The notes under the pieces were generated by a model. That model ran no database searches, had not been told where the DNA came from, and saw nothing but the letters and a program-made list of their open reading frames with translations. Positions 55,907 to 64,000 of a stretch of 64,000 nucleotides of DNA are shown here, one piece after another. Position 1 is the stretch's first letter. Each line of letters starts with the position of its first letter. Source of the DNA: Draconibacterium sp. (GTDB lineage Bacteria; Bacteroidota; Bacteroidia; Bacteroidales; Prolixibacteraceae); contig WOYV01000119.1 in NCBI GenBank assembly GCA_011620585.1, positions 1 through 64,000 of the forward strand. Reading direction: 5' to 3'. The position numbers and the translations under genes were made by a program.

Positions 55907-56263
55907 ATGTTGAATCAGTATGAAACCGTTTTCATTTTTACTCCCGTTTTATCTGAGCCACAGGTAAAGGAAGCGGTAAAAAAATTCAGGGACATCATCA
56001 CCGAACATGGAGGTGAGATGATCCACGAAGAAGATTGGGGTATGAAAAAACTGGCTTACCCAATCCAGAAAAAGTCAACTGGCTTTTACCATTTATTTGA
56101 GTTCAAAGCCGATCCTGCATTTATAACCAAGTTTGAAACAGATTCTCGCCGTGACGAACGAATCATGCGTTTCATGACTGTTAAACTCGACAAGTATGCT
56201 GCTGCATACAGCGAGAAGAGAAGAAAACTTCAGAAAGAAAAAACAGAAAAAAAGGAGGATTAA
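55907..56263 (+). CDS. rpsF: 30S ribosomal protein bS6
   Basis: The 118-residue protein begins [24 protein letters not shown] and carries [24 protein letters not shown] and [10 protein letters not shown], all standard for bS6, with a lysine/glutamate-rich tail. bS6 pairs with bS18 on the platform of the 30S subunit. The track's ATG two codons earlier (MIMLNQYE) is a possible start. It is first in the usual rpsF-rpsR-rplI operon and has no Shine-Dalgarno, unlike the next two genes. Confidence 0.96.
   Translation: MLNQYETVFIFTPVLSEPQVKEAVKKFRDIITEHGGEMIHEEDWGMKKLAYPIQKKSTGFYHLFEFKADPAFITKFETDSRRDERIMRFMTVKLDKYAAAYSEKRRKLQKEKTEKKED
56252..56258 (+). promoter_or_regulatory. Strong Shine-Dalgarno of rpsR
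   Basis: AAGGAGG lies 8 bases before the rpsR ATG, inside the end of rpsF. Strong sites of this kind are uncommon in Bacteroidota and are otherwise absent from most genes here. Confidence 0.75.
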
Positions 56264-56266
56264 ATC

Positions 56267-56536
56267 ATGGCACAGAGTTCAAGCGAAATCAGATACCTGA
56301 CCCCGCCGTCAGTTGAGATTAAAAAGAAAAAATATTGCCGTTTCAAGAAAAACGGAATCAAATATGTAGACTACAAAGACCCGGAATTCCTGAAAAAATT
56401 CCTGAACGAACAAGGTAAAATTTTACCTCGCCGTATTACCGGTACTTCGCTGAAATACCAACGCAAAGTTGGCCAGGCCATTAAGCGTGCCCGCCAGATT
56501 GCTTTACTGCCGTTTGTAGCTGACATGTTGAAATAA
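56267..56536 (+). CDS. rpsR: 30S ribosomal protein bS18
   Basis: The 89-residue basic protein shows [26 protein letters not shown] and the RNA-binding core [32 protein letters not shown]. bS18 binds with bS6 beside the 3' end of 16S rRNA. Translation is probably boosted by the preceding AAGGAGG. It starts 3 bases after the rpsF stop. Confidence 0.96.
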   Translation: MAQSSSEIRYLTPPSVEIKKKKYCRFKKNGIKYVDYKDPEFLKKFLNEQGKILPRRITGTSLKYQRKVGQAIKRARQIALLPFVADMLK

Positions 56537-56538
56537 AA

Positions 56539-56545
56539 AAGGAGG
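56539..56545 (+). promoter_or_regulatory. Strong Shine-Dalgarno of rplI
   Basis: AAGGAGG lies 7 bases before the rplI ATG, the same sequence as before rpsR. Confidence 0.75.
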
Positions 56546-56552
56546 ACTTGAA

Positions 56553-56999
56553 ATGGAAATTATATTGTTACAGGACGTTGAACGTTTAGGAAGTAAGGAT
56601 GACATTGTTAATGTGAAAGACGGCTACGGTCGTAACTTCCTAATTCCACAAAAAAAAGCAATTGTTGCTACGTCTTCTGCCAAGAAAATTCTGGCTGAAA
56701 ACATTAAACAACGTGCACACAAAGAGGCTAAGCTGAAAGAAGAAGCCACCAGGATTGCAGAACAGATTGTTGCCAAGAAAATTACGATTGGCGCAAAAAC
56801 AAGCTCTTCAGGCAAGATTTTTGGTTCGGTAAACACTATTCAGTTGGCCGAAGCTATCAACAAAAAAGGATTCGAAATCGACCGCAAGCAGATTACAATT
56901 CCTGAAGACAGTATCAAAGAAATAGGCACACACAAAGCAATCATCAAACTGCACAAAGCAGTTGTGGTTGAGATTGAATTTGAAGTTATCGCTGAATAA
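56553..56999 (+). CDS. rplI: 50S ribosomal protein bL9
   Basis: The 148-residue protein has the N-terminal rRNA-binding domain (MEIILLQDVERLGSKDDIVNVKDGYGRNFLIPQ), the long central helix and the C-terminal domain (GKIFGSVNTIQLAEAI, DRKQITIPEDSIKEIGTH) typical of bL9. It closes the operon and is followed by a terminator. Confidence 0.96.
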   Translation: MEIILLQDVERLGSKDDIVNVKDGYGRNFLIPQKKAIVATSSAKKILAENIKQRAHKEAKLKEEATRIAEQIVAKKITIGAKTSSSGKIFGSVNTIQLAEAINKKGFEIDRKQITIPEDSIKEIGTHKAIIKLHKAVVVEIEFEVIAE

Positions 57000-57022
57000 G
57001 CCGGTATTATTACAAGATACAG

Positions 57023-57057
57023 AAAGGGTTTCCGGGGTTCCGGGAACCCTTTTTTTT
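57023..57057 (+). terminator. Terminator of the ribosomal operon
   Basis: AAAGGGTTTCC pairs with GGGAACCCTTT (one G-U), followed by an eight-T run. Confidence 0.8.
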
Positions 57058-57190
57058 GTTGAAATGAAACTCGTCAAAGGTTAAAAACCTTCAAACCGTT
57101 TGTCCTGTTTTTCGTACAAAGCAAAAACTGGTGTGACAAAAGCCAGATACTAATTGTTTGTTGATCAACTATTAACTTTAAACCATTGCC

Positions 57191-57958
57191 ATGAAAAAGT
57201 ATTACTACCTGGTAGCCACTCCCGAATCTTTGATCGCATCGCACCTAAATCCAACCGACTTTGGCAACTACCTGGCAGTTGGAACGAAAAAGAACCTTCG
57301 TTCTCAATCCATTTTTTTTGAACTTGATCCTGACAAGCTGGATCTCCCGCTCGAATATATTAATCAAAAACTGGTTCCTTATGACAACGGCGAACCCAAG
57401 AGATCGGTTTATCTCTCGATTTACCGTGTATTTGAGTCCATTCCAATGGAAGCTTTGAAAAGTCTTTTTCTTGTAACCGACGATGGGAAAATCCTCGAAC
57501 TAAAAAGCAAGGATCATATTCCTGAAAAGAAAAGAGAGATTCATTTGTATCAACAGTTCAATCCGTTTAAGACGATGGTGGCCAGCAAATTAAATCCGGT
57601 TGAATTTATCGTATTCCTGACCGATCCGAACAAACCCGTTTCGGTACCTAAATTGTTTTTTGTTGAATTACAGTTAAATCAACTTGCCAACGATCCAACT
57701 TTGCCTTTGAAAAACCTGCCGTACCGCAATCCTGCACATTTACGCGAATGTTTGATTAAACTGCATCAATCGGGTGAACGACTAACAAAAACAGTTCTCA
57801 GAGAGCGACAGACAGAACTCCCCTATCGTACAATTGAAGATGGGTTCTACATCGGTGACCATAGTAATTTTCTTTTCTATCCCTTTCCAGGTTATGAAGA
57901 ACTGGAATCGACCTATTTTTCCTGGTGGCGCTCCGCCCTTGTTCAGCACTTTCAGTAA
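57191..57958 (+). CDS. Hypothetical protein with two related halves
   Basis: I do not recognise this 255-residue protein. It has no signal peptide or membrane helix. Its two halves look like copies: ESLIASHLNPTDFGNYLAVG with SIFFELDPDKLDLPLEY in the first, and KTMVASKLNPVEFIVFLTD with LFFVELQLNQLANDPTLPL in the second. A C-terminal aromatic tail (FYPFPGYEELESTYFSWWRS) follows. The duplication points to an old tandem domain; the function is unknown. It has a near-consensus promoter box (TAACTTTA, just before the gene) and stands between the ribosomal operon and a convergent dioxygenase gene. Confidence 0.8.
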   Translation: MKKYYYLVATPESLIASHLNPTDFGNYLAVGTKKNLRSQSIFFELDPDKLDLPLEYINQKLVPYDNGEPKRSVYLSIYRVFESIPMEALKSLFLVTDDGKILELKSKDHIPEKKREIHLYQQFNPFKTMVASKLNPVEFIVFLTDPNKPVSVPKLFFVELQLNQLANDPTLPLKNLPYRNPAHLRECLIKLHQSGERLTKTVLRERQTELPYRTIEDGFYIGDHSNFLFYPFPGYEELESTYFSWWRSALVQHFQ

Positions 57959-57974
57959 AACGAACAAAAGAAAA

Positions 57975-58799
57975 TTATGAGCTGATTTTCACCGAAGTCA
58001 TGGTGAGTGAACCTGCGAGTGCTTTGTCGTTAAACAATTGCACCGTATCGTTTTTCCCTTTCAGGGCCAGCACGTACAATAAGGGCAGGTAATGTTCGGG
58101 TGTAGGTATCGACAAGCCAAATTCAATACCCTGATTTCGATAATTGATTAACGATTGATGATCATCATTTAAAATAAACTTATTGATCTTTTCCCGGGCT
58201 ACGGTTGCCCAATCGTAGGCATGGCCCACTTTATTCATATTTCGCCAATCTACCATACCGAGGTTATGTACAATGTTTCCGCTACCAATGATTAATACTC
58301 CCTTTTCGCGCAGAACGGATAGTTCTTTCGCCAACTGGTAATGATCACCAGCAGCCATGTTCCGGTTTAAACTGAGTTGAACAACCGGAATATCAGCTTT
58401 TGGATACATTTGCCGAATTACACTCCAGGCGCCGTGATCAAGTCCCCTCTTATCGTCCATATTGATAGTTGTGGCCGTAACTAAGTGTTGAGTTGCTTTT
58501 GCCAGTTCAGGATTTCCGGAAGCCGGGTACTGAACTTCATAGAGTTCTTGCGGAAAGCCACCAAAATCGTGAATGGTCCTTGGTTTCTCCATTGCAGTTA
58601 CATAGGTTCCGCGGGTTTCCCAATGTGCCGAAACACACAAGATGGCTGCAGGATGCGGTATTTCTCCGGCTACTTTACGAAAGCCTGCCACAAATTCATT
58701 TTCGTCGATGGCATTCATCGGACTCCCATGCCCGAGAAAAAGCACCGGCATTTTTTCAGTATTTGTTAAGCTTGGTGAAATTCTGCCAAATTCGTTCAC
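57975..58799 (-). CDS. ygiD: YgiD-type extradiol (4,5-DOPA) dioxygenase
   Basis: The 274-residue protein belongs to the class III extradiol dioxygenases. Likely metal ligands sit in FLGHGSPMNAIDENEF, CVSAHWETRG, LDHGAWSVIRQMYP and GNIVHNLGMV, the last typical of the LigB fold. YgiD of E. coli opens DOPA at the 4,5 position. The track's GTG start gives an N-terminus like that of many family members; ATG 58751 (MPVLFLGHG) is the alternative. It converges with the hypothetical gene at 57958. Confidence 0.9.
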   Translation of the reverse strand: MNEFGRISPSLTNTEKMPVLFLGHGSPMNAIDENEFVAGFRKVAGEIPHPAAILCVSAHWETRGTYVTAMEKPRTIHDFGGFPQELYEVQYPASGNPELAKATQHLVTATTINMDDKRGLDHGAWSVIRQMYPKADIPVVQLSLNRNMAAGDHYQLAKELSVLREKGVLIIGSGNIVHNLGMVDWRNMNKVGHAYDWATVAREKINKFILNDDHQSLINYRNQGIEFGLSIPTPEHYLPLLYVLALKGKNDTVQLFNDKALAGSLTMTSVKISS

Positions 58800-59023
58800 A
58801 TTTCTGATTTATGTTGAAATGGGTAAAAAAAACCGGCATCTTCAGAAATTCATTTCTGCCCAGGTTCATCCTTTGGTACTTACTGGAATTTTCTATCCAA
58901 AACCGATTTAAATGTCAACAAGCAATACCAATAAATAGTTCGATTCAAGAAACAAAGAGCTTCGAAAATTCAGAAAACTGCTTTATGACTAACTATAAAA
59001 ACAGGAGTGATAATTGCCAAAAT

Positions 59024-59404
59024 TCAGGCTTTGACAGCCACGGTTTCAATTTCGACCAGCACTCCCAGGGGAAGTTCCTTTACCGCAAAAGCAGCACGGG
59101 CAGGTGGGTTTTCAGAATAGAATGAACCGTAAACTTTATTCATAGCCTTGAAATTAGCCATATCGCTGAGCAAACAGGTTGATTTTACGACATCGGAAAA
59201 AGAATAACCGGCTTCGTCTAAAATGGCACCGATGTTTTTCATCACTTGTAATGTTTGCTCCTGTATGCCTCCTTCAACAACTTTCATTGTTTCGGGAACC
59301 AGCGGTACTTGCCCGGAAATGTACAGTGTTCCGTTTACTTCTACTGCCTGACTATAGGGCCCTATTGCCTGCGGTGCGTTACCTGTTGAAATTATGCGTT
59401 TCAT
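59024..59404 (-). CDS. ridA: RidA-family enamine/imine deaminase
   Basis: The 126-residue protein shows ISTGNAPQAIGPYSQAV, LYISGQVPLVPET and the catalytic arginine in ENPPARAAFAVKELPLG. RidA hydrolyses reactive 2-aminoacrylate-type enamines released by PLP enzymes such as threonine dehydratase, whose gene lies 8 kb away. It lies only 10 bases beyond the stop of the lptD-like gene on the same strand and is probably co-transcribed. The 219-base gap to the dioxygenase gene shows nothing I can name. Confidence 0.95.
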   Translation of the reverse strand: MKRIISTGNAPQAIGPYSQAVEVNGTLYISGQVPLVPETMKVVEGGIQEQTLQVMKNIGAILDEAGYSFSDVVKSTCLLSDMANFKAMNKVYGSFYSENPPARAAFAVKELPLGVLVEIETVAVKA

Positions 59405-59414
59405 ATTTTTGAAT

Positions 59415-62114
59415 TTAAAAGTCGGAACGATCGTAGTGACTTTGTTGTTTTTGAAGTTTCAAATCCTTTAGCATGGATGATTTGGCGCTGATGGTAAAAC
59501 TGTAGCTTTTACGAAAACCAAACGGAACAAAACTGAACGACATAGCCCAGCAGTGCAAATCGCGGCTTAAATTAAAATTTGTGAAGGAGAATTTACCCGC
59601 CATAATATCGAAGTTGGTATTCATATTTAGCTTCCATTTTTCGGTGATGCTCAAATTGCCCCGTACTCCAATCGTTTGCGAAACTTTTCCATTTGGGTAG
59701 GCGCTTGATTTTCCGGTGTAATTAAAACTGTAGTCGAAGCCAACATCCCATGGCATACTAAAATCCATATAATTGTCGTATGCCGAAGGTAAAACAGGCA
59801 CTGGTTCTTCATCGTCTGCCACACCAACAGTTTCCGATTCCCCGGTTGTCAGGCCCTGTCCTTGCCCCTGCCCTTGCTTGTCACCCTTATTTTTCGATTT
59901 TAAGCTCATTCCAAACGAAAGGTTGGCTTGTGTAATTCTACCCAGCTTCGAAATCCCCGACCGTTCATTCCATGCATATTTGTTGATGCGTCGGTAATTT
60001 TTATCCACCACATACGGGTCGAGGGTGGTGCCCATATTAATATTAACACCTGCGACCGTAGTCCGGGCTTGTATCCTAAAAGGTGCAAGGTTCAACGAGT
60101 CTCTAATAAAATCGTATGATGAGTTGATACTTAAGTTATCGATCAACTTAACTTTTTTATAGTTCTGTTCAGCATCAGTTTTTGTTGAATCATTTGTATC
60201 AAGCACTTTCATTTCCAGGTTATTATTTATCCCAAAAGAAATTGAAGCCGATTCTCCCCTGCCCGGTGAAGCGCCGTAAACACCACCTGCATTTATATCG
60301 AAGTATTGCATATTACCTGCCGAATCGACCTGAACATGTTGATAGTAGCCAAAACGTTCGGCACCAAAATCAGGCCGGTAGCTAAATGCAATCGACGGAG
60401 TCATTTTATGGCGTATTCCTTTTATTTTCGAAGTAGGATCTTTCGGTATAAACATTCCGTAAATAGTAGTCGAAGAACTTAAACTGTATGCATAATCGTA
60501 CACCCTGTTAAAACCTGCGATAGTATCAACACGCACTGTGCCTGGCACACCGGATGGATTGTTCTGGAAGTTGCCACCCTCAACATATTCGTAATTAAGT
60601 TTTTTGAAATACCACTTTTCGTTGTACCCAATACCAGGGCTAAAGTTGATATACTTAAACAGGTTAAAACTCGGAAAAGCCAGTGGAATATTGTGTTTGA
60701 GACCATTTTTCCAGTCTTTTGAGAACGAGCTTTGCAGCAACATGCTTTCTTTGGTATCAATTGTATTTTTAAAATTACCGGTATAAGTGATCCCAAATTT
60801 CTCGTAGAATTTAAGTTTACCTGTACGGTTCTTACTCCGGAAAGGATATACCTTTGCCATACTGAATGTAAGCTCGGGGAAAGATAACGAAATGGTTGAA
60901 TCCCTTGTATTTTGCGAATGGCGCAAGTTCATCGATACGTTAAACGGGGTATTTTCAAACCGCCGGGTGTAAGACACGCTCGAAGACTTGGTAGTGGTAA
61001 GGTAATCGTTAGTATTATAGGCATTCTGTTTATCATATCCACTCGACGACAAGTTCACGCTCGCCGAAAAGGTCTGGTTGGGATTAGCTTTGGAATCCTG
61101 CGTGTGCGACCACATGACTTTATATTGTTTTGACCGCTGGTAGGTGTCGAGTCCTTTTTCGCCATAAGCGTTTATTGCATAATCGAAACTAAAGTTTCCG
61201 CTGAATTTGTACCGAACCTTGTAATTTGTGCGCATCCGTACGCCCCACGAACCTTTTGAATAAATGTCTCCCTGAACAGCCAAATCAAAGTACTGACCTG
61301 CTGCCCAGTAATATCCTCCATCCCGCAGGAAAAACCCCCTGTTCTGTTCTTCACCATATTTAGGAATAAGTATACCTGAAGAGTAAGTTGGCGAATTCGG
61401 GAAATAGCCAAAAGGAAGTAAAGGAAAATATATCGGAAAATCTTCGAGCACCAAATACGCAGGCCCCGTAATAATCTTTTTATTTGATATTACTTTGGCC
61501 TTTGTCATATTTAGATAGAAGTGCGGATGATCGGCATCGCAGGTGGTGTACTTGGCATCTTCGGTAATAAAAACTTCTTCTCCGATCTTCTTAGTCCGGT
61601 CGCTGTGAATAAATCCTTCGCCCTGTTTCGACACCACTTTGGTAATAAAAGCCTTCTCAGTTTCGAAGTTGTACCGCATTGTCTCCGATTCGTATTCTTC
61701 AATTCCCTGTTTAAATATCGGTTTCTGGGTCATTTCCCCCGTCGAATCGATAAAGCCGGTTGCAAAAATCTCTTTTGTTTCCAAATCGAGTTCAATGTAG
61801 TAAGCGCCCAGTTCGATATTCTGATAAGTTACCTGAGAATTATTGTAGAGGAATACCTTTTGTCCGTCGAGCGACACGATCATCGAGTCCTCGGCGTTAT
61901 ACTTTATCGGGGCATCGAGCATAGGAGGCGCCTGCTTTACAGTGTCTTCTATTGCAAGTTGCGTTGAATCCATAACCACAGTATCGAGCGCTGGTAAGAA
62001 TGACGTAGAAATATCCGCCGTTCTTTTCAGTTCGGGAAGATTATCCGGCTCCTGTGCCAGTAATACAATGAATGGAAAAACAATAAAGAGATATGTTAGA
62101 AATATTCTATTCAA
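59415..62114 (-). CDS. lptD: LptD-like outer-membrane LPS assembly protein
   Basis: This protein of about 900 residues has a signal peptide (NRIFLTYLFIVFPFIVLLAQE), an N-terminal OstA/LptA-like beta-jellyroll region (YNAEDSMIVSLDGQKVFLYNNSQVTYQNIELGAYYIELD has its pattern) and a long C-terminal barrel with repeated aromatic strands. The pattern LPFGYFPNSPTYSSGILIPKYGE is a strong LptD feature. It would insert lipopolysaccharide in the outer leaflet. No ATG is available: the track's start is TTG 62150, overlapped by a -7 box, so TTG 62114 is chosen. A glycine/glutamine repeat (GQGQGQG) lies near residue 760. Confidence 0.85.
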   Translation of the reverse strand: MNRIFLTYLFIVFPFIVLLAQEPDNLPELKRTADISTSFLPALDTVVMDSTQLAIEDTVKQAPPMLDAPIKYNAEDSMIVSLDGQKVFLYNNSQVTYQNIELGAYYIELDLETKEIFATGFIDSTGEMTQKPIFKQGIEEYESETMRYNFETEKAFITKVVSKQGEGFIHSDRTKKIGEEVFITEDAKYTTCDADHPHFYLNMTKAKVISNKKIITGPAYLVLEDFPIYFPLLPFGYFPNSPTYSSGILIPKYGEEQNRGFFLRDGGYYWAAGQYFDLAVQGDIYSKGSWGVRMRTNYKVRYKFSGNFSFDYAINAYGEKGLDTYQRSKQYKVMWSHTQDSKANPNQTFSASVNLSSSGYDKQNAYNTNDYLTTTKSSSVSYTRRFENTPFNVSMNLRHSQNTRDSTISLSFPELTFSMAKVYPFRSKNRTGKLKFYEKFGITYTGNFKNTIDTKESMLLQSSFSKDWKNGLKHNIPLAFPSFNLFKYINFSPGIGYNEKWYFKKLNYEYVEGGNFQNNPSGVPGTVRVDTIAGFNRVYDYAYSLSSSTTIYGMFIPKDPTSKIKGIRHKMTPSIAFSYRPDFGAERFGYYQHVQVDSAGNMQYFDINAGGVYGASPGRGESASISFGINNNLEMKVLDTNDSTKTDAEQNYKKVKLIDNLSINSSYDFIRDSLNLAPFRIQARTTVAGVNINMGTTLDPYVVDKNYRRINKYAWNERSGISKLGRITQANLSFGMSLKSKNKGDKQGQGQGQGLTTGESETVGVADDEEPVPVLPSAYDNYMDFSMPWDVGFDYSFNYTGKSSAYPNGKVSQTIGVRGNLSITEKWKLNMNTNFDIMAGKFSFTNFNLSRDLHCWAMSFSFVPFGFRKSYSFTISAKSSMLKDLKLQKQQSHYDRSDF

Positions 62115-62147
62115 GATGTTCTCTGTTTCAACAATACGTAGGATCGA

Positions 62148-62155
62148 CAAAAATA
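62148..62155 (-). promoter_or_regulatory. -7 box of lptD-like gene
   Basis: The minus strand reads TATTTTTG, a full TAnnTTTG match. Transcription would begin near 62141, downstream of the track's start codon, which supports the TTG at 62114. Confidence 0.5.
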
Positions 62156-62323
62156 TAAATATGCGGTATACTATTAAGCTAATAAATGCAAAATAATTCT
62201 AAATTTCTATTTTTACGAAACAAAGCGTAATCAGAGCGTTTTACTAATAATAAATAGTAAGTGCAGAATACTAAATCAGAATTTATACACGTACTTACTC
62301 GGAGACAGGAACAATTACGTACA

Positions 62324-63490
62324 ATGAGAATTCAAAATAAGAAATACTTCAGTTTCTTTTTCTTTATAATGGTTCTGCCACTATTGCTTTTTAGCATCAT
62401 ATCGGCAGGACAAGAAAAGGTTAACGCAGGTATATCAGTTGTGGTGATCGATCCTGGACATGGTGGGAAAGACCCTGGTACGGTGGGCGGAAACCTTGAG
62501 GAAAAAAACGTTGTTCTCGACATTGCCCTTCGTTTAGGAGATTACATAAAAGCCAATTACCCCGATATAAAAATTATTTATACCCGAAAGTCGGATGTAT
62601 TTATACCCCTTCATAAACGAGCCGAAATAGCAAATAAAGCCAGCGCCGATCTGTTTATATCGATACATGCCAACGCAGTTGAACAAAAATATGTTCAGGG
62701 AACTGAAACTTTTGTGCTCGGGCAACACCGTAGCCAGGATAACCTGGATGTGGCTAAAAAAGAGAACTCCGTGATTCTGCTCGAAGACGATTACCACACA
62801 AGGTACGAAGGGTTCGACCCCAATTCATCGGAGTCTTACATCATGTTCGAACTCGTGCAGGACGAATACAAGGAACAAAGTATTTCATTGGCCAACGAAA
62901 TCCAGAATGAATTCAGGCTGTATGCTCAACGAAAAGACCGCAGTGTAAAAGAAGCCGGGTTCCTTGTGCTGCGCCGGACGACCATGCCATCTGTTCTGAT
63001 TGAAACCGGTTTTCTAAGCAACAGTGCAGATCGCCAGTTTATGTCCAGTAAAAGCGGGCGGGATCAGCTTGCAGCAGCAATTTTCAAAGCTTTCAATGCC
63101 TATAAAAACGATGTCGAACAAAAAAGCAGCTTTCGCCTGCTTAGCGAAACCACTCAGGAAGAACCGGTTAAAAACGAACCTACCCTGAAAGAAAAACCGG
63201 AAATCATCACAAAAACACGGGATCAACAAGCGGGAGCTGATTTGTACTTCTCGGTTCAGATTATGGCATTAAAAAGAAAACTCGAACTTAATCCGGCAAA
63301 TTTCAATGGACTAAAAAACGTATTTCGACAGGATTCCAGTAATTTGAGCAGGTACTTTTCGGGAAAATACAAAACCATTGAAGAAGCTGAATTACAATTA
63401 AAAATGATTCAAACCAAATACCCAGGAGCATTTGTGGTAGCCTTCAAAAACAATGAGTTAATTTCTGTGAAAAAGCTAAGCGAAGAATAG
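62324..63490 (+). CDS. N-acetylmuramoyl-L-alanine amidase with SPOR-like end
   Basis: From ATG 62324 the 388-residue protein has a signal/anchor segment (YFSFFFFIMVLPLLLFSIISA), an Amidase_3 domain with zinc ligands in VVIDPGHGGKDPGT (His), EEKNVVLDIA (Glu) and LFISIHANAVEQK (His), the catalytic glutamate in VLIETGFLSN, and a C-terminal SPOR-like domain (YFSVQIMALKRKLEL...TIEEAELQLKMIQTKYPGAF). It cleaves the stem peptide from glycan strands, probably at the septum. The track's GTG start (62261) lacks a typical signal start. It is divergent from lptD and followed by an MCE gene. Confidence 0.93.
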   Translation: MRIQNKKYFSFFFFIMVLPLLLFSIISAGQEKVNAGISVVVIDPGHGGKDPGTVGGNLEEKNVVLDIALRLGDYIKANYPDIKIIYTRKSDVFIPLHKRAEIANKASADLFISIHANAVEQKYVQGTETFVLGQHRSQDNLDVAKKENSVILLEDDYHTRYEGFDPNSSESYIMFELVQDEYKEQSISLANEIQNEFRLYAQRKDRSVKEAGFLVLRRTTMPSVLIETGFLSNSADRQFMSSKSGRDQLAAAIFKAFNAYKNDVEQKSSFRLLSETTQEEPVKNEPTLKEKPEIITKTRDQQAGADLYFSVQIMALKRKLELNPANFNGLKNVFRQDSSNLSRYFSGKYKTIEEAELQLKMIQTKYPGAFVVAFKNNELISVKKLSEE

Positions 63491-63539
63491 AATTACAAGC
63501 TGAATTCGCTAATTTTACAATAAATTGCAAAATTTGAAC

Positions 63540-64000
63540 ATGAAACTTTCTAAATATACAAAGCTCGGATTCCTGATTGTCGTTTCACTTACTATACTTA
63601 TTTGGGGCCTCTCCTATTTAAAGGGCAACGACTTTTTCTCAAGCAGTCAGTACTATTACGTTTTTTACGATCGAATTGATGGTCTGGAAGAATCGAGTGA
63701 TGTAACATTGAATGGCTATAAAATCGGGAAAGTACGCCATGTTGAGTTCACTTCCGATAACAGTGGCCGGCTAATGGTTACCCTGGCGTTAGATGCCGGT
63801 TTTCAGATTCCTAAAAAATCCGTAGCGCAAATCGTTAGCAGCGACATTATGGGAACCCGATCTGTTAAACTGTTACTGAGCAAGGAAACAGAAATGTATC
63901 ATGCCAATGATACCCTGGTTGGAGCCATTGAAGAAGACTTAAAAGAACAAGTCAGCATGCAGGTACTTCCCTTAAAAAATAAAGCCGAAGAACTTTTAGG
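63540..64000 (+). CDS. MCE/MlaD-family protein (cut by window end)
   Basis: This gene runs off the end and is missing from the ORF track. The 153 visible codons give one N-terminal helix (KLGFLIVVSLTILIWGLSYLKG) and an MCE domain with YVFYDRIDGLEESSDVTLNGYKIGKV and IPKKSVAQIVSSDIMGTRSVKL. MCE proteins form periplasmic hexamers that carry phospholipids in Mla-type systems. It follows the amidase by 49 bases on the same strand. The remaining C-terminal part lies outside the window. Confidence 0.9.
   Translation, partial: MKLSKYTKLGFLIVVSLTILIWGLSYLKGNDFFSSSQYYYVFYDRIDGLEESSDVTLNGYKIGKVRHVEFTSDNSGRLMVTLALDAGFQIPKKSVAQIVSSDIMGTRSVKLLLSKETEMYHANDTLVGAIEEDLKEQVSMQVLPLKNKAEELL

Noticed and set aside
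58485-58911. Three overlapping plus-strand ORFs
   Set aside because: They are antisense shadows of the YgiD-type dioxygenase gene, with only a short extension into the gap behind it.

Overview
The window looks like chromosomal DNA of a free-living Bacteroidota bacterium, probably of the Bacteroidia/Marinilabiliales type (the family is inference). Supporting signs are promoters with the Bacteroidota -7 box TAnnTTTG in front of many genes, a primary sigma factor lacking region 1.1, a complete Bat 'aerotolerance' operon, an esterase with a type IX secretion tail, a TonB receptor paired with a BtuG-like lipoprotein, and eukaryote-like citrate synthase, aconitase and type II isocitrate dehydrogenase. 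No tRNA, rRNA, CRISPR array, phage or intact insertion sequence was seen.

Layout. 0-3.6 kb: an orphan antitoxin followed by a deletion scar of its MazF/PemK-type toxin, an AAA/DUF4143 ATPase and a flavodiiron protein. 3.7-9.3 kb: mltG, a secreted WbsX/GH99-like protein, murB, a glycosyltransferase and an FtsE-like ATPase. 9.4-20 kb: a secreted TPR protein with a partner beta-barrel, gyrB, a LOG-family protein, an HtrA protease and rpoD. 20-27.3 kb: a cation/proton antiporter, a B12 uptake unit (cobalamin riboswitch, BtuB-like receptor, BtuG-like lipoprotein), a secreted protein of unknown function, truA and a broken CPBP protease gene. 27.5-36.1 kb: the Bat operon (MoxR, DUF58, a membrane-anchored protein, BatA to BatE), carrying a REP/MITE-like element between its first two genes. 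36.9-43.2 kb: a citrate-to-2-oxoglutarate operon of aconitase, two different isocitrate dehydrogenases and citrate synthase. 43.3-50.3 kb: a stretch of decay and stress/glycan genes, with pseudogenes of an SQR-like flavoprotein, a nitroreductase and a GH92 mannosidase among pirin, YceI, a Crp-family regulator, GH18 and DUF1080 genes. 50.4-64 kb: threonine dehydratase, the esterase, a small regulator/membrane protein/CreD module with twin palindromes, rpsF-rpsR-rplI, a duplicated-domain hypothetical protein, a YgiD-type dioxygenase, RidA, an LptD-like protein, an amidase and a truncated MCE/MlaD gene.

How the genes work together. Several units serve the cell envelope (MltG, MurB, FtsE, amidase, LptD, MCE, HtrA, Bat). 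The TCA operon pairs an NADP-type IDH with a second IDH that has lost the NADP-binding residues, so the operon may feed both nucleotide pools. At least six genes in the window have lost internal or terminal parts, so this chromosome appears to be shedding accessory genes by deletion. The most original leads are the predicted NAD-specific second IDH, the twin ACTTTG-N5-CAAAGT operators around the HTH/CreD module, the deletion-scar pseudogenes, and the strong Shine-Dalgarno sites on rpsR and rplI.
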